DNA of 64,000 nucleotides, taken from Solenopsis invicta (taxonomy: Eukaryota; Arthropoda; Insecta; Hymenoptera; Formicidae). Shown here one piece after another: positions 52,367 to 63,079 of this stretch. Numbering within the stretch: the first letter of the stretch is position 1; each line of letters starts with the position of its first letter. The stretch spans positions 13,232,016 to 13,296,015 of the forward strand of contig NC_052664.1 in NCBI RefSeq assembly GCF_016802725.1. Reading direction: 5' to 3'. Under the pieces are notes generated by a model. The model was not told where the DNA came from. It saw nothing but the letters and a program-made list of their open reading frames with translations, and made no database searches. The position numbers and the translations under genes were made by a program.

Positions 52367-52799
52367 CTGTAAATAATAAGGAGTTACGTGATTAATTCAG
52401 CCAACATAGACAGAAGTACGTCGTTTAGGTAGTTAATAATGCTTCTTTTGTTTATTTTATTAATATATTTATAGCGACGCAGATTCAATTCTTTAATACT
52501 TCATAAAAATAAAAAAGATAAAAAAGAAAATATATCTTTTATGCAAATAGTACATCTTTGTCATAATTTCTTTTCTATTTAAAATAAGGATATTTATTAT
52601 GTTATTATAAAATAAGCATTAAGATCATTAATCATGTGAGTAATTGATAAGTAACATTTTATTTTGGTAATTTAGAAAATTCAATACAACTAAATACAAG
52701 AAAATAGGGTAGTTAACTAATAGAAACTTATCAAAAACAAGCTGTCAAAATTTATCAAAGGAGGAATTGAGTAAAAAATTTTAGTGTATAAACACTTAC

Positions 52800-52968
52800 T
52801 TGTCTATTTCAAATTCTTAACGCTAAAGTGGTTGCGCTGGGAGAGTTAAATCTCTGATGGTTGGTTGAGATTCTGCTGGTTATTTGACAAAGGCAACTAA
52901 TAGTGATATTACTCTCACAATTAGTTCCAATAGGCGATGACATATGCTTATACACGCTTTATCAAGTT
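52800..52968 (-). pseudogene. FAAH2 pseudogene, N-terminal exon
   Basis: The minus strand reads CHRLLELIVRVISLLVAF, then stop codons, then QPTIRDLTLPAQPL. This matches the N-terminal membrane anchor and following segment of fatty acid amide hydrolase 2 (an amidase-signature serine hydrolase that cleaves fatty acid amides). Three in-frame stops (TAA, TAG, TAA) are present. The exon ends at a good donor (GTAAGTG at 52799-52793) whose phase joins correctly to the next exon. The upstream limit and start codon are not certain. Confidence 0.75.
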
Positions 52969-53139
52969 TGCATCCTGTCTTCTGTCTGCTTTTAAATCGA
53001 CATTTACCTATAAAGAAAAAGAAGCAAAAATTTGCAATTACTTTAATGCAAAGTTAATCGTCCATTGTATATGTATTTGTAAGAATGTATAATATATGTA
53101 TATGTATTTGTAAAAATGCATTATTTAATAACAAAAAAT

Positions 53140-53270
53140 ATAACAAAAAGATCACACAAAAAAGGCGTGGATGGTCGCTCTTTCAGGTTTCTCTCAGGAA
53201 GACAAGATGCAGCTGTGATGTGCGTCCACCATGATGGATCTGTGACATTCGCTCCTACAAAAATCTAAAA
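53140..53270 (+). other. GC-richer patch, short open frame
   Basis: The plus strand is open for about 33 codons (VDGRSFRFLSGRQDAAVM, then CVHHDGSVTFAPTKI, stop). It has balanced composition but no recognisable family and no clear acceptor. Could be a decayed exon. Confidence 0.15.
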
Positions 53271-53596
53271 ACTTTTTCTCACCAATTTTATGCGAATTGG
53301 AATATTTTTCAGAAATATTTTGATGCTTAATTTATTAGAAATTTTAAATGGTAACGAATAACCTGTGATAGTTTGATTTCAATCTGTCCATGAGATAATA
53401 TAATAAGAAATGTGTTTTAGAAACACCTATTCGTAACTTTTTAGTGTTTGTTTATAAGGAATAAAATAATTATAATAAATATTTTTATTCTCTCTATAAA
53501 ATCACAATATTGTATAGCTAAAAACGTATACAATAAAATATTTATATTTTTTAACTTTTATATTGTAATATTTTATACTTCATAAACAAGTAAATA

Positions 53597-54132
53597 CGGC
53601 AACTGAGGATAAGATGACAAAAGTTGTGCATAGGCAAGATAATGCATTTGTGCATTGGTTTTTTTGATCTTAATAACATTTTGACGATATATAACGTAAT
53701 TTTAATCGTAATATGTATTGTAATATATATCTCCTTTTTAATAATTTTATTTTTGCAGATTACATAAATATTTTTTGTTTTATTTACGTTTTTCTTTAAC
53801 TACATTGTAATATTAAAATAGTGTAAAATTATTATGTTGTAATAAATCTTTGTTACTCATAAAAGTGCATTTTTAACTTTATTTGACTGTTTTTTATCTT
53901 ATTTGGTATTAAAAGTCATCTTACTCGCATATGAAAGCAAGATGACAAAATTGACTTGTTCTAAAATAATTTAAATTAAAAAAATTCTAGTTTATTTAAC
54001 AATTTCTAATTTTTATTGATGATAAACAAAATTTTAGTGAATCTAAAAAAAATAGATTGTTATTTTTACATTATCACAGAAATTAACAAAAATTGACAAA
54101 CCCTAAGGTCGTCATCTTACCTTCCTCTCCTC
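53597..54132. mobile_element. TA-flanked element, about 536 bp
   Basis: CGGCAACTGAGGATAAGATG (53597) and CATCTTACCTTCCTCTCCTC (to 54132) are imperfect inverted repeats of equal spacing. TA lies outside each end (53595-53596, 54133-54134). Extra GTCATCTTAC/GCAAGATGAC copies are internal. Ends are related to the 34049 element. Confidence 0.65.
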
Positions 54133-54408
54133 TATATTGTATAAAATACAATATTTTAATAACATTTTGAATAAAAATTTTGTGATTTTTTTCTTTTGTG
54201 TAAATGTATAAAATATCTATAAAATATTTATATAATATATAAAAAGTAAATAGTAATAAATATTTATAAATATTTATCATAAATATTGTGTGCTGTCTGG
54301 ATAGGAATCCTTTAATCACAATCTGGTTATAAGGTGAATATAAAAAATCCAGAAAGAAAGAATAATATACCGCCACTCTTTCTCATTCTTATTTTATTCT
54401 TTTTCTTA

Positions 54409-54480
54409 TCTTTTCTCTCTCTTTCTCTTTCTCTCTCTTTCTTTCTTTCTCTCTCTCTTTCTCTCTCTTTTTATCTCTCT
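54409..54480. repeat. CT-rich microsatellite
   Basis: CTTT/CT units for about 70 bp. The minus-strand frame crossing it (Arg/Glu/Lys-rich) is an artefact of the repeat. 54480-54990 is AT-rich with nothing else. Confidence 0.85.
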
Positions 54481-54990
54481 TGGAGGTGGGCAAATTAATA
54501 AAAATGATCTTATGGCCAGAATTTAGTTGCAAGATCTCTGTCAGAAACAAATCTCGCTTGAGAAAGATAATCACGAATATTTTACAAAATTTTATAAATA
54601 ATAAAAACGGCAATAAATAATTTATTATTAGTCCGTCATATGTTTCAAGTTAACAATCAAAAATTTATATTTTTATTTAAAAATTATTTATTATAGTAAA
54701 AATAATACTTACATACAAACTTAATATAATTAAATTAAATTTATTATTAATTTTAAAAATTTATTTAAAAGTAATATTTATACATAAAAAATATTGAATA
54801 GAATTAATTTTTTTAATTTTACATGACCTTTTTTAATGTCTTTGCATTATTAGAGATTTTGAAGTGTACAGAAATATGTAGATTATGTATTTTTACATAT
54901 AAAACAACATGTACAGTATATTTAGTTTATAAAATCGAAAAAGAAAGTTTAATGATTTTTTTCTTTACAAAAGTATAAACTTTAAATTTT

Positions 54991-55387
54991 ATTTTGATTT
55001 ATAAATTTGTTAGCAATAGCATTTAGCAGTTTAAAAATTTAACTTGACATTCTTCTTGTAGAATTTTATTTTTGTAAGACAAAAGTCAATTAATTTATTT
55101 TTCTCCAGAAACAACACCAAAATAAATTAATTGATTTTTGTCTCAAAAAAATGAAAAAAATACACCAATTTCTACAAAAGAATGGTTTTCTTAATAACCC
55201 AACAACTGGAAAAACATTTTTACTTGAGTACATGATCAAGTACATGATCAACATGAACGATCTGCAAATCACTTACAAGAAGTTATTGAAGAATACTGCA
55301 CCTTTATGTTGACCATTACATATACATAAGAAAGAAACAATGAAATTAGGTTTAAATGCTATTGCTAACAAATTTATAAATCAAAAT
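54991..55387. repeat. 35-bp perfect inverted repeats bracketing the CYP4 relic
   Basis: Positions 54991-55025 and 55353-55387 are exact reverse complements over 35 bases, with a loop of about 330 bp that holds the CYP4 relic. A second, inner inverted pair lies next to it: about 55079-55102 and 55120-55143, 24 bases with one mismatch. The right member of that pair is the start of the relic coding sequence. The whole is therefore a collapsed palindrome, as left by inverted duplication with partial deletion, or a foldback element that captured an exon. Confidence 0.85.
55103..55320 (+). pseudogene. CYP4 exon relic, opposite strand to intact gene
   Basis: The plus strand reads KQHQNKLIDFCLKKM..., matching QQHQNELMDFCSKKM... 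in exon 4 of the intact P450 (about residues 228-293). The match continues through FLLEYMIKYMI and DLQIT. A one-base frameshift then moves the match to the next frame (VIEEYCTFMLT versus IIEECCTFMLA). Homology stops before the I-helix core, and no other exon is found beside it. It sits about 0.6 kb past the stop codon of the intact gene, in inverted orientation. It is a dead fragment of a paralogue or a partial inverted duplication; gene function is impossible as it stands. Confidence 0.85.
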
Positions 55388-55888
55388 ATTTAGTATTTTT
55401 CAGAGTTTGTCAGGTTTGTAAAATTAATTTTAATAATTCTTGTAACTATGTGTAGCAGGGACGGAGATTTCCTTATGGAGGGTATGGAGTTTTCTACACC
55501 CAAAGCTTCTGTGGGTGTGAAATTTCACATTCAGAATTCGGGATATTTAAAAAAAATATTTTAATTTTTGATAAATTTTAAGAATTTTTGGTTTGACAAA
55601 AAACAACATTTGATTATGGTACCCACGCTACATGCTACCACTTTGCTTACCCAAAGTTATAATACAAGATTAGATAGTATAAGAGCTAGCTTCTGCGTGA
55701 TATTAAGATAAAAAAAATAAAAGAAGGAGATTTATATTTGTAAAGAAAAAATATATGAAAAAAATTACATGTAGAAAAAAATATATATAAAAAAGATATT
55801 TTGCATATACATGGTGTTAGATGAAGTTTGCCTGTGGTCTCGCTAGTTAATAGAGCGTCTCTGACGTGAAGGATTGCTTCGGTTTCTT

Positions 55889-58800
55889 TTAATCATTTGC
55901 TTTTATTCTGACCCAAAGTCCGCCATGTGCTCTAATCGTAATGCGATATTTAGGTAAAAAATTTTCTTTGCCGAGGACCGGGTCTAATTGAATCTTCCTC
56001 AGAATAGCGCTAATGATTGATTTTATTTGGAGCATGGCAAAATTGGATCCTAAAAAAGATACAAAAAAGGAACAATACATTTTTCATATATATTTTATAT
56101 TCCATTGAATATGAATTTGTTTTTCTTACCGATACAGTTGCGACGCCCACCGCTGAATGGTATGTAGGCAAATGGATGCCTTGTTTCGGAGTTTTCAGGG
56201 CTAAACCGCTCTGGTTTGAAATCGTGAGGATCAGGAAAATAATGAGGTAATCGATGCGTACAATATGGCATTAAAATTACGTTGCACCCGGCCGGTATTA
56301 CATGTTCTCCTGTATAATATAAATAATAAAATGATAATAATTAGAAATTTAAAAAATGCAAATAAAATAAAATAATTATTGTGCAAAATTTTCTCCTTTG
56401 AATCTTACCTACTGTTATATCCTCCCCGAGTGTCCTCGCAAACAAAGGTACTGTAGGATATAATCTTAAAGATTCTTTAATGCACATTTCCAAGTTTTTC
56501 ATCTTGGTGAGATCTTCCATAATTGGTGATCTTCTATCCTCACCAAAAATTTCATTTATTTCCTCAATACATTTTTGTTGCCATTTTAGATTTTTTGCCA
56601 AATAAAAGAGAGTAACTGCAGTAGACGTGGCGACTGATTCCTGGCCGGCCAACATAAAAGTACAGCATTCTTCAATAATTTCTTTTTTAGTTATTTGCGG
56701 ATCGTTCTCTTTGATCATGTACTCGATCATGAACTCAAGTAAAGATGTTTTCCTTGAGTTATTGAAGAAATCGTTCTTTTGCAAATTTTTGTGCATTTCC
56801 TCCATTTTTTTAGAACAAAAGTCCATCAATTCATTTTGGTGTTGTTGCTCTAATTTGCTAGCTGCTGTCAATCGGTAAATCCAATTGATTAGCAACCATG
56901 GATGCGCAAATCTATACATCATCCTTAACTGGTTTCTGTTTTTAAGACACTTGTTAGTAAGCGTTTACTGTAGTAATATCCAGTAAACACCAAGTTACAT
57001 GTAATATAAATGTTGGTTGTAATTTTACACTCAACAATGTACTGTTATATAACTCGTTATATAATAATTACATTGTTAAGTGGAAAATTACAACTAACAT
57101 TTGTATTACATGTAACTTTGTATTTGCTGAGCAGTTTTCTAAAAGAAAAACACACTATCACAGAAAACTTACTTTCTAAATTTATCCTCTTCGTCATTGT
57201 ACGTTTGGCTTGCCGGGATGCCCAAAATCGTTTCTGAAATATTATTGTGTTAGATGATTCTACGAGTAAACGCTATAGCGCGACGTACTATTAATATAGT
57301 ACGTTTCACACTTTTATTACGTGATATATTTATCTTCATTTTTGCGTACCTCTCACTATATCGTAGACCGAGTTGTTAACAAATGTAGTGATGTTTATAT
57401 TTTCCCCATTTTTTTCGAGCAACTTGTCGACTAGGCGATTGGCGCACTCGCCAAACGTTTCGATAAAATTTTCCAACATAGCTGGACGGAATGCCGGTTG
57501 TAAGATTTTCCGATGTGTGTCCCATTTGTCGACATCTTGAGTAATAAGACCCTTACCCAGAAAATTGTCGACCAGTTTGTAAAAAGATGCCTTTGCTAGG
57601 TGTTTCCGGTTTTTAAATATTATTTTGATATCCTCCGGCTCGATGAGCACAACGTGTGGCACAAACGTCACCCAAATGCGAATAATGCGACCATAATTCT
57701 GATACTCGTCCGCTATTCTTTCCAATACTAGGAAATCAAAGTTTTTTTTATATATGTTACATTACGTTACGAATAATTTATTACTTTCAATAAGATGGAA
57801 ACCATTTTATTTACAGACCAATAGAATGTTTATAATCTCTTGCAAAAATAATATGTTTATAAGATGTTTGTTTAAGTGTGGATGTTTAATTAGAGTTTTG
57901 AAATTTTATTGATGTATTTAGGAGGTGGAAATTTAAACATAAAATTGTTTATGAGATTATCACGTGCGGCGTAGGAGGTGTGTCTTTTGTTGTTTTGTTT
58001 TTCAATGAAATTCAACAGGAGGCCGAGCGGATGTCTCCTTGTTGAGTTTCCTGGCGCGAGAGTTTGATAGCGAAAAGGGTGGGCTCAATTACTGCAGCCC
58101 AATTCAAAAATTTTCAATTGCTAATATCAAACTGCCAACTAACATGGCAGCTCGCAGACAAATATCTCCGTTTTTTTTTAATACTTTTCTCTCTCTCTCT
58201 CTTTCTCTCTCTTGTCCATACTCCACCAGTACGTTTATGAATATATATTTTTTCTCATTTTTTTTCTTCTTATTACTACATACGTTGGTGCCCACTGTGA
58301 TGGGTTTAAAGGAGGAAAAAGTTAGGGGAAAGGAGAATCCTCAGACAACAATTATAAAATCGTAAGAAACATTCAATACGATTTTACGCGTGGGATTTAT
58401 CGACCCATCATTATTGGATTTGTTGAGAGGGAAATAGGGGAATTAATTAAGATTGTGGAAGGCAGTGAAGTAAATTATTGATTAATGTTATTAGTTAACA
58501 GAAGAAACAAATATATCTGTCGAACAAGATTTACTGGTGGGTATTTATATGCAATATAATATATTGTTACGGTTTAAAGACTTTACTTTTTGAATGTTTA
58601 TTAAATAATTGTCTATTGAACATTGTATAAACAATTCTATGTTTAAATGATTGTCTCATAAACACTTCAATAAATATTTAATAAATATTTTTGCCATGGG
58701 TATGATAATTAATTAACAATATTTATAACAATTGCAATTATTATATAACTTACGATTTCCTTCAATAAACAGGTTTGCATTGCCAAGAATGGGCACCGTT

Positions 58801-58910
58801 TTTGGCCCATTCAGAGTGAAAATAAACCTCATAATTCTGAAGTAATTCTTTTGGTGTAACGCGTGTAATATAGCCAAAATGACGGCTAAAAGGACAAGAT
58901 AGGCCCACAT
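55889..58910 (-). CDS. CYP4-clan cytochrome P450, six exons, 487 aa
   Basis: Heme-thiolate monooxygenase, expected in the ER membrane. Family members oxidise fatty acids, hydrocarbons, hormones or xenobiotics; the substrate here is unknown. Exons on the minus strand: 58910-58754, 57727-57350, 57233-57173, 56935-56409, 56309-56130, 56049-55889 (stop TAA included). All five introns are GT-AG and every junction keeps frame. Motifs seen: hydrophobic N-terminal anchor (residues 2-18), C-helix W121xxxR125, family-like ETILGI (179-184), I-helix AGQES (295-299), K-helix E353xxR356, PERF (407-410), and heme loop PFSGGRRNCIG with Cys433 as the iron ligand. The I-helix acid-Thr pair is Glu-Ser. Length is normal for CYP4 (about 500 aa). 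The start is the only Met before the anchor. The segment joining exons 1 and 2 (around residue 53) is a few residues shorter than usual, so a tiny exon in intron 1 could be missing. CYP4C1-like is likely; the subfamily is not assigned. Confidence 0.93.
56982..57136. mobile_element. Palindromic MITE filling P450 intron 3
   Basis: Arms of about 52 bp are inverted repeats (left starts near AAGTTACATGTAATATAAAT at 56992; right ends near ATTACATGTAACTTTG at 57120). The element takes up about 155 of the 237 bases of intron 3. Without it the intron would be about 80 bp, close to the other short introns of this gene. No coding capacity. Target duplication not resolved. Confidence 0.75.
58189..58212. 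repeat. CT microsatellite in P450 intron 1
   Basis: A short CT-rich run within the roughly 1-kb first intron (57728-58753). The rest of the intron holds a GC-richer unique patch (about 58015-58170) and AT-rich sequence. No exon was recognised there. Confidence 0.8.
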
Positions 58911-59445
58911 TTCTCCTGATGTGTGTGATGCAATTCAACTAATAAGAAATAAATAAGAAATATAATTTCTTCAGTCAGTTTCATATAAATAATAAATTAT
59001 AGCAAAAGTAACAAAAAAAATTTCTGCCTAATAATAAATGCTATTAATCACTCGATTTATTTCTGCAATGTATATTTTTTGATATGATAAGGACATTGAA
59101 ATAAAATTTAATCTTTTACTACTTTTGTTAGACTAAATACTCTAAAAGTCTATATAAAAGGCGAAAATTGGAATAATTTGTAATATCTACTCCAACTTTA
59201 CGCGGATTTTGTATTTCTACTGTTTGCAGTACTTTAATTCATTATTTTTAACACGTAAAAATACTTTTTTGATTTAATACTATTTTCATATTGTACTAAT
59301 TGCTGTTTATAATACCAGGAAAAAGTCAATTTTCAATTATCTTATAAGCGTGCATAAATGTGTCATGAATAGAAGGCTATATAAAATAACACAATATAGC
59401 AAAAAAGAAATTAAGACACAAATAGATTCGGTTTTCTCGCACATA

Positions 59446-60660
59446 GGGAAAGGTCGGATAGTATCGGACACCTAAGCTTTTTCACAAATATTTTTTTTTT
59501 AAATAGCTAAATTTGAACATACTCTATATCATACAAAACTTCATTCTTATACCAAAACACCTCTTGAAACCCATTTTCCTAAAATAAAAATATCAATCGT
59601 TTTTTTAATACTTTTTATAGGCATTGCATTTTTGTCATGCTTGTTTGTGGAGGGTTGTATCGGACATGATACAGTGTGTGAGAAAAGAGTCATTTTTGGT
59701 GTAACAAACAACTTATTATTATAATTATATCATTATTATACATTATATGTTATTATATATGTATATTATTATTATTATTTTATATTATTATTGTATATGC
59801 ACAGTAAAAACTAAAATGTTTCAGAAAGTCTACTTAAAATTTTTTTGTTAAAGTAACTCAAAACTTAAATTAAAATAACTTAAAATAAGAGTTATTTTCA
59901 AAAGATAAGTTAAAATAACTTAAAATAAGAATTATTTTAACTTAACTTTTGAGTTATTTTAACATAAAATTTAGAGTGGACTTTCTGGTACATTTTATTT
60001 TTTATTGTGTAAGTAACATAAGTCAATAAATGAAAATAAACTTTTCTTAACGTAACAAGTCAATAAAATAAACAGTCTTTAAAAATTCAATATTTTAATA
60101 TTTTTAACATTTTTTTTCTAATAGTCATTTTCTTAATTTTAATTTGTTCTATGACTTTGTTCATTTTTTTTTTGTATTATTTATGACATAATTTGCCCAT
60201 ATTACTCTATAATACAAAAAGTGTTGTAAGAATTTAAGTTTTATCAACTGTAAAGATTGTCCGATATAATCTGCAACTCATCTGTCCGATACAACCCGAA
60301 CAACAGGTAACGAAAAATTGGTTACTATTTGCGTATTAGTAAGCCTAACGAGATTTATAGTCTACCACTTAAAGGATAATCAACGTTGTTTCTAACAGTA
60401 AACTAAAAACATACTTATACTTACTTTCAGACAAGCTACAACAGTCAGAAATTATCTTTGTTCACTAAAAACAGCTGTATACAATACAAAATTGATTGTA
60501 ACTTGTCAACACTACTGCCGTTTGTTCTAATATGGCGTCAGCCGTACCCCCTTTCGTCAGTCAACACGCCGATTGTTTCACAGGTGTTGCCTTCAGGAGC
60601 AATGGCTTGAAACAATTTTCGTCCGATACTACCGCTGTCCGGTACTACCCGACTTTCCCT
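59446..60660. mobile_element. TA-flanked TIR element, 1.2 kb
   Basis: GGGAAAGGTCGGATAGTATC (59446) and GGTACTACCCGACTTTCCCT (ends 60660) are inverted repeats with TA outside both ends (59444-59445, 60661-60662). Copies of TCGGACA/TCCGATAC recur inside. A second MITE is nested at 59812-59995. No transposase frame. Confidence 0.8.
59812..59995. mobile_element. Nested hairpin MITE
   Basis: AAAATGTTTCAGAAAGTC (left) and GGACTTTCTGGTACATTTTA (right) are inverted. The arms also share AACTCAAAA...TTAA and a central AAAATAACTTAAAATAAG palindrome. It is inserted in the 59446-60660 element, so it is younger. Confidence 0.75.
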
Positions 60661-60885
60661 TATCAAACTTTTATACGCTCGGTATAAAAAGACTATTTTC
60701 ATTAAAGAATTTAAGTGTAAGTATGGTCAATTAAAGTGTATTCGTAAAAAACGATATGCCGGATATGTTTTGTTTAATTGAATATAGAATAAGATTGCCA
60801 AAATTACACCCTTCAAAACAAGGATTTATGCATGTAATGAAAAAGTAAACGTATTATACATCGTACTATCTGGATATGTGTTTCA

Positions 60886-61162
60886 ATTTTGATATGTGAG
60901 TAATACGAAAATTATGTTTACAAAATTTAAAAATATATATTCACATGTATCATTAACGCAGAATTAATTAATTTTGGAATTTTTATCAACGTAACGGCAT
61001 CTATTGGGTCCGGTTCTGATTTCTGTCATTACATAAAAGAAATTAGACCCTACATTTGTCGTTATGTGGATAAAATTTCGAAATTAATTGATTCTGCGTT
61101 AACGATGTGTGTAAATATATTTTTAAACACAATATTCGTGTTACTCACGTATCAGATTAAAG
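60886..61162. mobile_element. Palindromic element with about 125-bp arms
   Basis: Left-arm blocks TGAGTAATACGAA, ATTAACGCAGAATTAATTAA and AACGGCATCTATTGGGTCC are matched in inverse by GGACCCTACA-like, TTAATTGATTCTGCGTTAA and CGTGTTACTCA on the right. The centre is near 61027. The 61-codon frame inside is a by-product. Confidence 0.8.
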
Positions 61163-61548
61163 AACTGTTCAAATGTTCACATTCTCGTTATATTTGTGAA
61201 TTCTTGTTTCCAAACGTACAAAATACAGTTTGTATCACGGGTAATATGTAATCAGTTTATCAGGAATTAATGCACACTCTAATTTACGTAATAAAAAAGG
61301 TATGTTATAACATTTATAAATTATGTTATAAATTATAACTAAGCATTAAAATTAAGCATTTTAGAAAAAAATGTTTCAGATAAAAATTGTAGAGTTTCAA
61401 AAAATCTATTTACTAATTTTATCGTTCGACCTTGGATAGCGTCGCCAAGGTCATATCGAAATCACATTAACTTTTTTAAATGGAACATTCTATTTTTGAT
61501 TCCAAAATCTAATAGCTGGTGTCAAGAGTTTTCCAAAACACTACAAAT

Positions 61549-61936
61549 AAGTTTATTTTCGTTAAGTACTTTCCAAGTTGTGAGGCTTGAAAGCTACAAT
61601 GTACTATAACTTTCAAGCGTCATAACCCAAAAAATACTTAATAAAAAATAACTTTTTTATATTGTTTTGAAAATTCTCAAAATCGACTACAAGAAAATGC
61701 AAAGATATAAAATGTTAGAGAAGTATCGATACCTCTTAATCAGAGAACTACCGATACTCTAACATTCTATATCTTTTATTGCATTTTTTGTAGTCGATTT
61801 TGAGAATTTTTTAAAATACTATAAATAAGTTATTTTTTATTAAGTACTTTCCGAGTTATGTGACGTTTAAAAGTTACAGTACACTGTAGTTTTCAAGCCT
61901 CAAAGCTCAAAAAGTACTTAGCAAAAATAAACTTTC
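61549..61936. mobile_element. Palindromic element with about 190-bp arms
   Basis: GTTTATTTTCGTTAAGTACT (61551) to TCAAAATCGACTACAAG and ATGTTAGAG are mirrored by CTCTAACAT...GTAGTCGATTTTGAGAA to AAATAAAC (about 61932). The arms contain a smaller AAGTACTT...AAGTACTT palindrome. The centre is near 61742. No coding capacity. Confidence 0.82.
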
Positions 61937-61939
61937 TTA

Positions 61940-63070
61940 ATACAAAGAAATGAAATTTAAAAAATTATACAGTATTATATAATTTTACTAACAATATGTT
62001 GTATTTACACGTAACTAAGGTTAATTTATCAGATTTATTATTGTTTTCATTTTTTTATATACATATATTTTTAATATCATCAAAGTGATTGTTACATTAT
62101 GTTCGGACATTGGGACATGTTGTGTCCTGATATTGGGATTTAGAGACATTTTAGGCTGTCCGGAGATTAATATAATTCTTTTTTAAATCATTTCTATTTC
62201 ATACACACACAAAAAAATAATAAACTATATAAATAATTAAAACTTGTTCCTGTCCATAACCAGATTATCAAAAACAGCCAAAAAATAATAATTAGAAATA
62301 GAACCGTAAAAAAACATTGACATAAAAAACGTGTTGCAAAAAATAATTTTGCAACTAATTGTTATAAACATATTATTTAAAATTAATTATAGAGAAAAAT
62401 TGATTGCGCCAATCGAATTTAACGAAAAAATTACTAAAGAAACATATATGACTCTTTCTTAAATCATTCATATTTTATGCAAAAAAATAATATAGTCACT
62501 TTTTAATAATTTGTTTATAACAATTAGCCGCAAAATTAATTTTTAAATAGTGTTTCTTATGCAATGTTTTCTCATGATCCTGTTCTATTTACAATTGTCA
62601 TTTTTTGTCTAACTTTGCTGGTTTGGCTATGAGGTTATTTAATGGGTTAATGTATTTGTTGAATAATTGCAGCTCTTTTTTTAAAACAACAAATAATTGA
62701 GTTTTAGTGAGAATAAATAACATTAAAATTAAGTAATTAAAGTAATAATAAAATTGAAGTAAGTCATTTCTAAGATATTTTTTAAATCAATAAACAGTAT
62801 AATAGCTCTAATTGTGAATCATTATTATTTAAATAATTGAACACATACATATTTATGCATATATGACGATGTTTATTAAATTGACACATATATCATTGTT
62901 TGAGACTGTAATAGTTATAGGTTTTTATTGTATTTTTACTTGAATTATTATTTATTTTTAAATTAACATATCTTTTACAACTATTATATATTTTCTCGAC
63001 TAATTATATCTGTTCTAATTATTGTATATTTTCTTGAGTATTCTGTCTCATTAATTTGCATAAGAATAAT
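61940..63070. other. AT-rich intergenic DNA
   Basis: No gene, RNA or mobile structure was recognised. Confidence 0.5.
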
Positions 63071-63079
63071 AAGTCGAGA

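Noticed and set aside
54389..54613. 74-codon minus-strand Arg/Glu/Lys-rich frame
   Set aside because: Artefact of the CT microsatellite at 54409-54480.
55815..55885. tRNA-like string (CTCGCTAGTTAATAGAGCG ... GCTTCGGTTTC) beside the P450 stop
   Set aside because: It has loose A-box and B-box likeness, but no complete cloverleaf with paired acceptor ends was seen. Could be a decayed tRNA or tRNA-derived SINE; tRNAscan-SE would decide.
58039..58365. 108-codon plus-strand frame within P450 intron 1
   Set aside because: Crosses a CT repeat and poly-T; antisense to the gene and without similarity.
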